Positions 34,641 through 41,870 of a stretch of 41,870 nt of DNA are shown here, one piece after another. The stretch spans positions 1 to 41,870 of the forward strand of contig JAMJFS010000015.1 in assembly GCA_023544565.1 (NCBI GenBank), written 5' to 3'. This DNA comes from Methanosarcinaceae archaeon (GTDB taxonomy: Archaea; Halobacteriota; Methanosarcinia; Methanosarcinales; Methanosarcinaceae). Both the position numbers and the translations under genes were made by a program. Under the pieces are notes generated by a model that was not told the origin of the DNA, did no database searches, and was given only the letters and a program-made list of their open reading frames with translations. The number at the start of each line of letters is the position of its first letter. Within the stretch, counting starts at the first letter, position 1.

Positions 34641-35003
34641 ATGACTACCATAGAGAAATTAAATGGTGTGGTGAACAGCCTCACAAAAACAAAAGATATA
34701 ACATCAGTTGCAGTAGTGTCAAAAGGCGGCTTACTAATTGTATCTAATGTCAAATCTGATCATGCACAGACATTTGCAGCGATGGCTGCAACCATGTTCA
34801 TATCTGCTGAAACAGCAACAACAGAAATTGGGGGTTGGACGCCAGACAGGGTTGTTGTAGAATCTGATGACTGCAAATTGATAACGGTTACTGCCGATCC
34901 AAAATCATTGTTAGTTGTAATGACTGAAGCAAATGTGAATTTAGGTATCGTATTACACGATATGAAAGTTGCTGCCGATGAGGTCAATGATATTCTGTCA
35001 TAA
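34641..35003 (+). CDS. Roadblock/LC7-domain protein
   Basis: A 120-residue single-domain protein of the roadblock/LC7 (MglB-like) fold. It has an N-terminal helix, a SVAVVSKGGLLIVSN beta hairpin, the TFAAMAATMFISAETA helix and a C-terminal ITVTADPKSLLVVMTEANVNLGIVLHDM region. Such proteins usually dimerise and regulate small GTPases. No GTPase gene is adjacent here. It lies between cofC and the ferredoxin/GGR pair, with 80 and 149 bp gaps, so it may have its own promoter. The function in methanogens is unknown. Confidence 0.8.
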   Translation: MTTIEKLNGVVNSLTKTKDITSVAVVSKGGLLIVSNVKSDHAQTFAAMAATMFISAETATTEIGGWTPDRVVVESDDCKLITVTADPKSLLVVMTEANVNLGIVLHDMKVAADEVNDILS

Positions 35004-35152
35004 CTATTGCATGCAATAAATATCTAGAATTTATTGAATTATACATGACCTGAATTGAAATTTATACTCATGAGCAACTCTATTATGACAACATTTATGT
35101 AAATAGGGATACTTACGGTATTTTATAATATTTTTAGTATAGGTGATGATTA

Positions 35153-35326
35153 TTGACTATTGAAGTAAATCGATACAAGTGTGGATATTGCGGCGCATGT
35201 GTTGGAGTTTGTCCAACTGGCGCGCTTGAACTTATTGAAACCTGGATCGAAGCAGATGAAACATGCACAAGTTGCGGCATCTGTGCCAAAGTGTGCCCTG
35301 TTGGTGCTATTGAGGTGAACAAATGA
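35153..35326 (+). CDS. Ferredoxin partner of geranylgeranyl reductase, 2x[4Fe-4S]
   Basis: A 57-residue ferredoxin with C10-x2-C13-x2-C16-x3-C20-P and C38-x2-C41-x2-C44-x3-C48-P. The start is TTG, supported by AGGTGAT just upstream. No ATG is available in frame. The stop overlaps the GGR start by 4 nt (ATGA). In Methanosarcina acetivorans the ferredoxin coded next to GGR is needed for full saturation of archaeal lipids, and this gene pair matches that arrangement. Confidence 0.9.
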   Translation: MTIEVNRYKCGYCGACVGVCPTGALELIETWIEADETCTSCGICAKVCPVGAIEVNK

Positions 35327-36555
35327 AAGACCAATATGACGTAGTCATTGTTGGGGCTGGTCCTGCCGGTTCTATCGCAGCAAAAAACATTGCCCAAAAA
35401 GGTCTTGATGTATTGCTTATTGAAAAGAGGCAGGAGATTGGAGATCCGGTTCGATGCGCTGAAGGTGTTGGTAAACTTCATTTAAGGCAGCATATTGAAC
35501 CTGACCCACGCTGGATATGTGCTGATGTAAAAGGTTCCCGTATATTCTCACCCGATGGAACAAAAGTCGAGATGGCAGAAGAGGTCTCTGGCGGAGAAGT
35601 CGGTTATGTTCTTGAACGTAAACTGTTTGACAGGGCACTCGCCAATGAAGCCGCATGTGCCGGTGCAGATGTAATGGTCAAGACCCGTGCTACCGGACTT
35701 ATTATTGAAGATGATTTTGTTTGTGGTGTCAAGGTAATGTATCTTGGCGTAGAATCCAACATACGATGCAAAATAGTGATCGGTGCCGATGGTGTAGAAT
35801 CTAAAATTGGCAGGTGGGCAGGTATTGATACATCCCTGAAACCTTCAGATATAGAGACATGCGCACAATATTTAGTCGCAGGTATTGAGGTTGATCAGGA
35901 CTATTGCGTGTTTTATCTTGGAAATGAGATTGCACCTGCGGGTTACATATGGATATTCCCAAAAGGCAAAAATCAAGCGAATGTCGGTATTGGTATACTG
36001 GGAAGCAAATCGGGTAAAAAAAGAGCAGTGACGTTACTTACTGATTTTGTTAATAAAAACATGCCTGAAGGGAAGATTATAGAAATGGTTGTTGGAGGGG
36101 TACCTGTTTGCGGCACAATTGAGCGTACAATTGCAAATGGACTCATGCTTATAGGCGATGCTGCAAGGCAATCCGACCCCATCACAGGTGGTGGCATAAT
36201 CAATGCAATGGATGCTGCAAAAATGGCAGCAGAGATTGCTGTCAAAGCCATTGCGGCAGGGGATGTTTCAACGAACATGCTTAAAGAGTACGAAAGAAAG
36301 TGGCATTCAACACTTGGACATGAGATCAATAACAGCCTAATAGTCAAAGAGGCATTCACCAATTTCACAGATGAAGAACTAAATTCACTCGCATATTCTC
36401 TGAAAGATGCGAACTTTACCAGTATGAGCCTTTTAGATCTGTTGTATGCGCTTTTCAAAGCGAACAAGAAACTTCTATGGGATCTGAGAGTATTGTTTAA
36501 AGATGTTCTTATAAACGAGATCGACTTTAAACGTGAATTTAAAGATAATGTCTGA
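35323..36555 (+). CDS. Digeranylgeranylglycerophospholipid (geranylgeranyl) reductase
   Basis: A 410-residue FAD enzyme that reduces the double bonds of geranylgeranyl chains in archaeal membrane lipids. The FAD-binding GAGPAG is at 11-16, [16 protein letters not shown] follows as in the GGR family (the Cys is conserved in archaeal members), and [10 protein letters not shown] (about 206-215) is the GGR signature. [19 protein letters not shown] is the second FAD motif. It is translationally coupled to its ferredoxin. A terminator hairpin follows. It could in addition act on the isoprenoid tail of methanophenazine, but this is only inference. Confidence 0.92.
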   Translation: MKDQYDVVIVGAGPAGSIAAKNIAQKGLDVLLIEKRQEIGDPVRCAEGVGKLHLRQHIEPDPRWICADVKGSRIFSPDGTKVEMAEEVSGGEVGYVLERKLFDRALANEAACAGADVMVKTRATGLIIEDDFVCGVKVMYLGVESNIRCKIVIGADGVESKIGRWAGIDTSLKPSDIETCAQYLVAGIEVDQDYCVFYLGNEIAPAGYIWIFPKGKNQANVGIGILGSKSGKKRAVTLLTDFVNKNMPEGKIIEMVVGGVPVCGTIERTIANGLMLIGDAARQSDPITGGGIINAMDAAKMAAEIAVKAIAAGDVSTNMLKEYERKWHSTLGHEINNSLIVKEAFTNFTDEELNSLAYSLKDANFTSMSLLDLLYALFKANKKLLWDLRVLFKDVLINEIDFKREFKDNV

Positions 36556-36567
36556 GTATCAGGATTG

Positions 36568-36597
36568 CGGCGGTATTTAGTAAAGACCGCCGTTTTC
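36568..36597 (+). terminator. Terminator after geranylgeranyl reductase
   Basis: A 7-bp GC-rich stem CGGCGGT/ACCGCCG (36568-36574 with 36586-36592) with an 11-nt loop is followed by TTTT. Confidence 0.7.
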
Positions 36598-36602
36598 ATA
36601 GT

Positions 36603-36721
36603 ATATGTTTTATAAACATATAGGCCGAGTCAATCTGAGCGTCAGCGAAGATTTTCTCGTAGAATATAATTTATAAAATTATTTAGTTCGAGTTAATTCG
36701 ACCGGAGGGAGAAGTTTCTCG
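36603..36721 (-). repeat. Tandem pair of dispersed hairpin-ended repeats, copies R6 and R7
   Basis: Two minus-strand copies (36603-36660 and 36665-36721) have a 62-bp period, the same as R4-R5. R6 ends in a perfect 8-bp palindrome ATATGTTT-TAT-AAACATAT (36603-36621). R7 ends in an AT-rich palindrome (36665-36681). The core GTCGAATTAACTCGAAC of R7 matches R1. The rest of the 334-bp gap 36556-36889 contains only the two flanking terminators. Confidence 0.75.
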
Positions 36722-36794
36722 GCGTGTTGTTAAAATTCATGATTTTATGTTTCAGACGACACTGTTCAAAAATTTAGTTACTCAAAATAATATG

Positions 36795-36850
36795 GAACAG
36801 AAATAAAATCACAGAGGTACACTTAATTTGTGTATTATTTTACCTCTGTG
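36795..36850 (-). terminator. Probable terminator of the macroglobulin gene
   Basis: A perfect 10-bp stem CACAGAGGTA/TACCTCTGTG (36810-36819 with 36841-36850) with a 21-nt loop lies 39 bp after the stop codon. On the minus strand it is followed by ATTTTATTTC. Confidence 0.6.
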
Positions 36851-36889
36851 TCATATGTGGTTTTCTTAATTGCCGCCCACTTCTTTTAC

Positions 36890-39800
36890 TCACGCCACCA
36901 CGATATCCACGCCTTTCACCTCGGCCTTCACTTCAGGATTGTAGTACGAATACGCCCGGCTGTCAGGAATTGTCGCCTTGACAGGGAACAATGCCTTCAC
37001 GTCCATGGTAAACTTGAGTTCCTGTCCCACAGTCAGTTCATTGATATAGAGCACAACCTTGCGCCCGGCGATCTCGTAGCGTGTGATGGCACTATCATCC
37101 TTCAACGCATCAAGACTTGACACCACAGGCGTAAATCCGGTAGGCACTGCAATATCCACGATCATCATGCCGCTGGAACTTACCACACTACCCTCAATAC
37201 CGGGCATGCCGTTATACTTCACCCGTGCCCTCACGGTCACGACATCATTCACAGCCACATCAGTGGAATCATATTCCACATCAAGCTCAAGTTCTTTTTG
37301 GATCACCACATCAGAAAGGATCTCATTGAATTTCTTCACCATCTGGTAGTTCACCTCACCCTCGCCGTCAAGCTCGAGTCTGACAGTATCAGTTCCTTTC
37401 GGAACCTCCACTATCTGGATCACATCGTAGTTCTCAGAATCAAGATCAATGGATTTTATCTGTGTCCCGTCTGCGTACACTGAAACCTTTGCATCGATAT
37501 CCCGACCCGCAGATGCGGCTGCGGTCATCAATGCCTTGAATGCCATCACAGTATCCTGCGTGCTCGAAAAGCCTCCATTGCCGTTCCTCTGTGCCGCGAT
37601 CCACTTAAGTGCGGAACTGGCAGATGGGTTCTTTGCCTCAATAAGAGCAAGTGTCGCATAAGCCGTAGTTTCTACGTTCTTGCTTGAAGGCGGATAATAT
37701 CCATATCCTCCATATTCCTTCAGAGGCATCGCTACAACATCATAACCCCAGTACATGCCATTCTCATCTTCCTTTGACAGGGCAAGCAACTTATTAAGAG
37801 CAACATCTGCCTTCGGACTGTTCAGCTTCTGCAATACAAGCGTACCAATAGCCAGTGCATAAGGATCATCCTGGGAATCAAGATTATCCTCAAGATACTG
37901 CTGTGCATCTGTCATCACTACCGGGCTGGCATGACCGTATTCTGCAAGTGCCAGTGTAACATAAGCCGAAAGCGCATAGGTTCCACTCACGCCGCCCATC
38001 ATATCCTGATGGATAACAAAACCCGCAGGCTCCCATGAACCATCCGATCCCTGAAGATCCTCGATCCAGTCTGCAGCCTCCATCAGCACATCCTCATCAA
38101 TGGTCGTAACATCACGGGCACCACTGAACGTGTTCAGCACAAACGATGTCAACCAAAGGCTGCCCTCAGGGTCGCTTTCGCCAAATGCAGAGAATGAACC
38201 GTCACTGTGCTGGTATGTAAGTTCACGCTGGTATCCGGTAACTATGAACATCTCAGCCTTTGCCCGGATCTCTGGATTATCCTGTCCAGTCGCCTTAAGA
38301 TAGCGCAGTATCTCCACATCAGGTGCGAAAAGGATCATATTCTGCTCACCACACCCGTATGGCATATCAAGAAGACTATCCACGCCGCTAATGGTCTGTG
38401 CCACAATGCTTGGTGTGAAACTCACCAGTACCTTTCCTGAGTCAGGTACGATATCAACCGGAAGTCCGGGATCTATCTCTATTGTTCCGTCTTTCAAAAC
38501 ACCATTCTCCACGATCTCCCGTTTGGTACCTTCAGCCTCGACAATGATATCCTTCTTGACAGCATCAGCCTTGGTGGAAGTCTGCGCCGTTATTTCAATG
38601 GTCTTGGTCCCAATCTCTGTTGGCCTGATCGTGAAACTCACATAGTTCACGCTGTTCGCCTCGACCGTGACTTCTTGCTTGCTATTATCCGTGCCTCCCA
38701 CAAGTTTGAACCAGTCTGCACCGGACAATGTCAGGCGCACATTCTGTGGCTTATCAAGATAATTGTAGACCTGCACCTGTACAGGGAACTCCTCACCACG
38801 GGTTACAGCATATGGAAGATCAGGGTCAAGGAAGAATTCCTGGAACACCGTAAGATCTGCTTCAGATATCCCGATGCCTGCAGGGCCTGATGACACTGCA
38901 TGCATTCTCCATGTCGTGATACTGTCCGGTGCCGTAAGGTCAAGATGAGCACGACCATTGTCATCTGTCAGAAGATCAGGCATCCATATCCATGTCTCAG
39001 GGAAGAACTGGCGCACCCTCTGTACCTTTGCCAGAGGCTCTTCGCCTACACCTCCAACATCCGCATCCGTAGACTTAACCATTGCTTTTTCACGCGGTGC
39101 CGCCATAGCGACTTCATCCATTGCCATCATTGGCATTGCTTCAAAGACCACCTCATCTTCCCACCTATTTATCTCAGCTTGTGGGACAGTGATCTCCGGA
39201 GATGCAAGTACCGTCATTCCGGCACCTTCTATTACATCATATGCACCCTGACGGTACCATGAAGCAGTTGGGTGTGCCTCAGCCTGCGGTTCCATGAAAC
39301 GGCGTTCAAGTTCATCGAATACCTGTTTGAGGTTAAGCCGCCCTTCACTCAGTGCATATACCGATTCGTCCACAATAGAAAAACCGATCATGGACTGGCT
39401 TCCTGCATCGAAATCAAGACCCACATCATCGCCCGGCATGACTTCCTCTTTGTCGAAATCCGCACCAAGGTCCACACGGGTCGTGAACTGCACATCGAAC
39501 GGTAAGGTGTCTGCCGATACCTCACTGTTTGGATTTATCATATATGCCACAAGTTTTGCCTGCGGGCTCATCTGAGGTGTTACAAGGATGTCGATATTAC
39601 GCTGATCGCTTGTCGCAGAATAAACTGTCCTGCCATTTGCTACAACATCATAGAACACCGTCCCAGGATTAGTGGAATATACCGTAAACGATATCTTCTC
39701 GCCCACTTCAGGCACACCATCACTGGTCTGGCTAACATGGATGAAACTTGCACTCGGCGAATATGCAGCATTGAGCGAAACATCCGCACGCGCACTGTCA

Positions 39801-41143
39801 TCCTCGGTTATTGCATTTATAAATAGTTTTGTGACATTCTCTGGCACATCAAGACTTACAAGTGCAACACCGTTTGTGGTATCCACGGTTATGTCCTCTG
39901 TTGTCTCCAGATAATTCTCATCCTGAAACATTGTCTGCATGCTTATGTCAGCATCCACGGGGTTCCCGTCAGGGTCTTTTGTTACGACCAGTACCTGTAA
40001 TGGCATTCCTGGTTTAATGATACTGGATTCTGGAATGAGCTGAAGAACGACCGGTGAATCGGAGATCTTCAATAGTTTTGTGGCTGTCTCGCTGTGATTT
40101 CCTGTATCTGTTACAGTAACGTTGAGCATAAGACTGCCCTGACCACCAGCACCGTATGTACCGGCTACGTATTCAATAGGTGGAAGTTCAAATTCAACAG
40201 AGCCGTCATCAAGAGCCGAGTTGAATGTTGCATACTCTTCCCATGTTCCCACATATCGGGATGCCTTGATATCGACTGTCCCCTCTACTACTTTTCCGAA
40301 AAAGTATTCGGCCGATACCGCGCCTGTTATGCTATCAGATACCAAGAACCAGTCCTTTGGTGTTGTAACCTCTGCCTTGAACTTTGGAAGAACGTACTTC
40401 TCAACCCTGATATCCACAACAGATGTGGTTGAATCAGATGTTGCCTTTACCTTCCATGTACCAAGGTTCAGTTCAGTTGCCAGTGGCAGGTCGAATGATG
40501 CAACACCATACTCATTGGATATCATGTTCTCTTTGAACACCTTGATACCCTTGGCATCTGTGATCTCAATTGTGAGATCCTGTTCCACAGGTACAAGATT
40601 GTTGTTCACGATCAGCATTCGTCCGTGTATGATCTGGCCAGGTTTGTATATTGGTTTGTCTGTCTCGATGAATATTGGATTCCCCTTTACAACATCCACC
40701 ACGGTCTTGAACTCGGTATCCGACCCGACAGGTTGTGCTTTCAATACATATCTGCCCTCTTCGACATCGGGTACTGCAAATGTGGCCACAGTATGACCTG
40801 AGTCACCTGTGGACCCTGTAAGTAGTTGGATCTCGTTATCGTTCTCATCGGTGAGTGTATATTGTATGCACCGCCTGGCAGGCTGGTCTTCCGAAAATGC
40901 TGCCATTGTTACGGAACTTTCACCACCTGAGAATAGCATTTTTGGTGCAAGTATAAGGAATTGGTCATCTGCTGATATCTGCCCATCCGTACATGGAATT
41001 ACTGTGCCTGTGGACGATCCCTTTGGCAAGATTGTATCCAGATCAGGACCAATACATCCTGACAGGACAATTACTGCAACAAGCAGTATAGGTATGTATA
41101 ATCTGGACAAGTGTGATCCGAATTTTTGTGGTTTTGTTCTCAT
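36890..41143 (-). CDS. Thioester-containing alpha-2-macroglobulin/complement-like lipoprotein
   Basis: A 1417-residue exported protein. The signal peptide ends in lipobox VLSGC with Cys30 as the likely lipid anchor. Macroglobulin domains cover about 45-620, including KPIYKPGQ (163-170) and VEKYVLPKF (247-255). A Met/Ala-rich, poorly structured segment (about 635-710) is in the bait-region position. Then come RQFFPETWIW (711-720), PDSITTW and a FQEFFLDPDLPY block. The thioester domain has PYGCGEQN with Cys931-Gln934 intact and VIHQDMMGG with His1045. A C-terminal receptor-binding-like domain completes it. These blocks look like animal thioester proteins rather than typical bacterial A2Ms. The family traps proteases or tags targets covalently. 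Here that role is inferred. By eye the gene is richer in G+C than its neighbours. Confidence 0.92.
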   Translation of the reverse strand: MRTKPQKFGSHLSRLYIPILLVAVIVLSGCIGPDLDTILPKGSSTGTVIPCTDGQISADDQFLILAPKMLFSGGESSVTMAAFSEDQPARRCIQYTLTDENDNEIQLLTGSTGDSGHTVATFAVPDVEEGRYVLKAQPVGSDTEFKTVVDVVKGNPIFIETDKPIYKPGQIIHGRMLIVNNNLVPVEQDLTIEITDAKGIKVFKENMISNEYGVASFDLPLATELNLGTWKVKATSDSTTSVVDIRVEKYVLPKFKAEVTTPKDWFLVSDSITGAVSAEYFFGKVVEGTVDIKASRYVGTWEEYATFNSALDDGSVEFELPPIEYVAGTYGAGGQGSLMLNVTVTDTGNHSETATKLLKISDSPVVLQLIPESSIIKPGMPLQVLVVTKDPDGNPVDADISMQTMFQDENYLETTEDITVDTTNGVALVSLDVPENVTKLFINAITEDDSARADVSLNAAYSPSASFIHVSQTSDGVPEVGEKISFTVYSTNPGTVFYDVVANGRTVYSATSDQRNIDILVTPQMSPQAKLVAYMINPNSEVSADTLPFDVQFTTRVDLGADFDKEEVMPGDDVGLDFDAGSQSMIGFSIVDESVYALSEGRLNLKQVFDELERRFMEPQAEAHPTASWYRQGAYDVIEGAGMTVLASPEITVPQAEINRWEDEVVFEAMPMMAMDEVAMAAPREKAMVKSTDADVGGVGEEPLAKVQRVRQFFPETWIWMPDLLTDDNGRAHLDLTAPDSITTWRMHAVSSGPAGIGISEADLTVFQEFFLDPDLPYAVTRGEEFPVQVQVYNYLDKPQNVRLTLSGADWFKLVGGTDNSKQEVTVEANSVNYVSFTIRPTEIGTKTIEITAQTSTKADAVKKDIIVEAEGTKREIVENGVLKDGTIEIDPGLPVDIVPDSGKVLVSFTPSIVAQTISGVDSLLDMPYGCGEQNMILFAPDVEILRYLKATGQDNPEIRAKAEMFIVTGYQRELTYQHSDGSFSAFGESDPEGSLWLTSFVLNTFSGARDVTTIDEDVLMEAADWIEDLQGSDGSWEPAGFVIHQDMMGGVSGTYALSAYVTLALAEYGHASPVVMTDAQQYLEDNLDSQDDPYALAIGTLVLQKLNSPKADVALNKLLALSKEDENGMYWGYDVVAMPLKEYGGYGYYPPSSKNVETTAYATLALIEAKNPSASSALKWIAAQRNGNGGFSSTQDTVMAFKALMTAAASAGRDIDAKVSVYADGTQIKSIDLDSENYDVIQIVEVPKGTDTVRLELDGEGEVNYQMVKKFNEILSDVVIQKELELDVEYDSTDVAVNDVVTVRARVKYNGMPGIEGSVVSSSGMMIVDIAVPTGFTPVVSSLDALKDDSAITRYEIAGRKVVLYINELTVGQELKFTMDVKALFPVKATIPDSRAYSYYNPEVKAEVKGVDIVVA

Positions 41144-41232
41144 TGGATTTTATCCCTTTTTGTAATATTTGTTATTAGGTTAGATGTGATTTTATCTGAT
41201 TTAATTTGTAATGAAAAATTAGTAATTATGTG

Positions 41233-41240
41233 GTATATAC
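41233..41240 (-). promoter_or_regulatory. Possible TATA box of the macroglobulin gene
   Basis: GTATATAC lies about 95 nt upstream of the ATG at 41143, preceded by an A-rich stretch. It would give a leader of about 65 nt. AAAGGGAT before the ATG may be the ribosome binding site. Confidence 0.3.
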
Positions 41241-41351
41241 TTTGCTTAAACTTCAATATTGTTCGAACCTATCGGTTTTTGGGATTATTGACATAATGTT
41301 AGTGTCGAGTCAACCATACAATATCGCTATATGTAAATGGTCAAGACAAAT

Positions 41352-41393
41352 GCTAAAAACGACGCGACCACACGCGCGCAGCGCGGCACGTTC
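41352..41393. repeat. Second copy of the repeat at 3587-3628
   Basis: CTAAAAACGACGCGACCACAC...GCGGCACGTTCC aligns with 3587-3628. The two outer blocks are nearly identical and only the central 10-12 bp are diverged. It lies between the macroglobulin promoter and the intron-like region. Confidence 0.55.
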
Positions 41394-41509
41394 CTGCACC
41401 ATATTATAAAATACAATACGTTTTTTTTAACGACGGCGTATTTGCTGTTCTGAGAATGGTATGTTGGGCTATGGGTTTGGTAATAGCGGAATGTGCCGCC
41501 TGCGGCGTT

Positions 41510-41870
41510 GTGACAAGAAAGTCATATCTTGAATTGCAGAAATGCCACTCCCTCCATTCGGAGTGACCCTACTGTTACACTTATTATCAGTAATGAAATG
41601 GGTGGAGCCAACAGGACAATGTGGAAAACTCTGAAAGTCTGATTCGGATAATCTGCTAGGGTAACAAATGCTATGAAGAAACGAAAGTTGAACTATCGTA
41701 AGAGTCGTAAGCGGCAACAAGCGAAAGCAGACTGCTCCACGCTTGAGCCAAAAGGCACAGAATCAGACTATAACGGCTCTCATCACGTTATAGGGAATGA
41801 ACGAATGATTCTCGGCTTACAGATGGCTCCTAAGGTATTAACAATTATTTATGGTGTATAACTTGGTAAG
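41510..41870 (+). mobile_element. Probable 5' RNA part of a group II intron, cut by window end
   Basis: The segment begins GTGACAAGAAAGTC, close to the GUGYG 5' end of group II introns. It continues with features of domain I: short stems such as CACTCC/GGAGTG (41546-41565), AGGGTAACAAATGCTATGAAG, AACGAAAGTTGAACTATCG, TAAGAGTCGTAAG, and finally GTGTATAACTTGGTAAG just before the window end. Those last blocks recur ahead of the reverse transcriptase gene in many introns. No protein frame of its own is convincing. The intron-encoded protein, if present, would start beyond 41870. A GCCGC/GCGGC hairpin sits just upstream (41494-41505). The call rests on pattern resemblance only. Confidence 0.55.

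Noticed and set aside
35973-36599. 208-residue frame antisense to geranylgeranyl reductase
   Set aside because: It is an Ala/Ser/Ile-rich shadow of a conserved gene and has no plausible promoter.
41673-41861. 62-residue frame at the right end of the window
   Set aside because: It lies in the intron-like RNA region. Its Lys/Arg-rich start does not resemble a group II intron reverse transcriptase.

Overview
The window is chromosomal DNA from a methanogen-type euryarchaeon of the Methanosarcinales. The main evidence is a complete membrane F420H2 dehydrogenase operon (fpoABCDHIJJKLMNO) beside coenzyme F420 biosynthesis genes (cofG, cofH, cofC), a ferredoxin/geranylgeranyl reductase pair for archaeal lipids, archaeal GatD, Pth2, TruD and an archaeal-type AspRS, together with archaeal TATA boxes and GGTGA/GAGGTG ribosome binding sites. 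The genus cannot be fixed from sequence alone. A Methanosarcinaceae methanogen or a related ANME lineage would both fit.

Layout. 1-1036: the 3' remnant of an IS1182-type transposase with an internal deletion, a copy of a dispersed repeat, tRNA-Val(UAC) and a 13-bp tandem repeat. 1037-3523 (+): two half-size MgtE-like permeases and a duplicated PhoU/TrkA-C protein, probably one cation transport system. 3978-9625 (-): rpiA, aspS, then argH-gatD. The aspS-gatD gap holds a 115-bp MITE inserted in a tandem repeat array. 9842-14585 (+): a rubrerythrin, an ATP-grasp glutamate ligase (MptN-like), pth2, a transglutaminase-like lipoprotein and truD. 14652-17174 (-): pyrG, a two-helix membrane protein and a Trm112-type zinc protein. 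17322-27382 (-): the fpo operon, bounded by a strong hairpin/T-tract terminator. 27686-30055 (-): two small uncharacterised proteins, then an Lrp-type regulator, a three-helix membrane protein and a V4R-like protein. 30274-36555 (+): a mini-ferredoxin, a CrtI-like FAD oxidoreductase, cofG, cofH, cofC, a roadblock protein, a second ferredoxin and geranylgeranyl reductase. 36890-41143 (-): a 1417-residue thioester protein of the alpha-2-macroglobulin/complement family, anchored as a lipoprotein. 41510 to the end: what looks like the 5' RNA part of a group II intron whose protein lies outside the window.

How the genes fit together. Roughly 17-37 kb forms an F420 and membrane redox island. Cof enzymes build F420, Fpo oxidises F420H2 and passes electrons to methanophenazine while pumping protons, and the ferredoxin/GGR pair saturates the isoprenoid lipids of the membrane in which Fpo sits. 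The role of the CrtI-like oxidoreductase that is translationally coupled to cofG is open. The most striking single gene is the macroglobulin. It carries an intact thioester (Cys931-Gln934), a complement-C3-like histidine at 1045, and sequence blocks closely resembling those of animal thioester proteins. Intergenic DNA is rich in a hairpin-ended repeat of about 60 bp, found as tandem pairs at about 62-bp spacing, which appears to be a preferred landing site for an IS1182-type element and its MITE.
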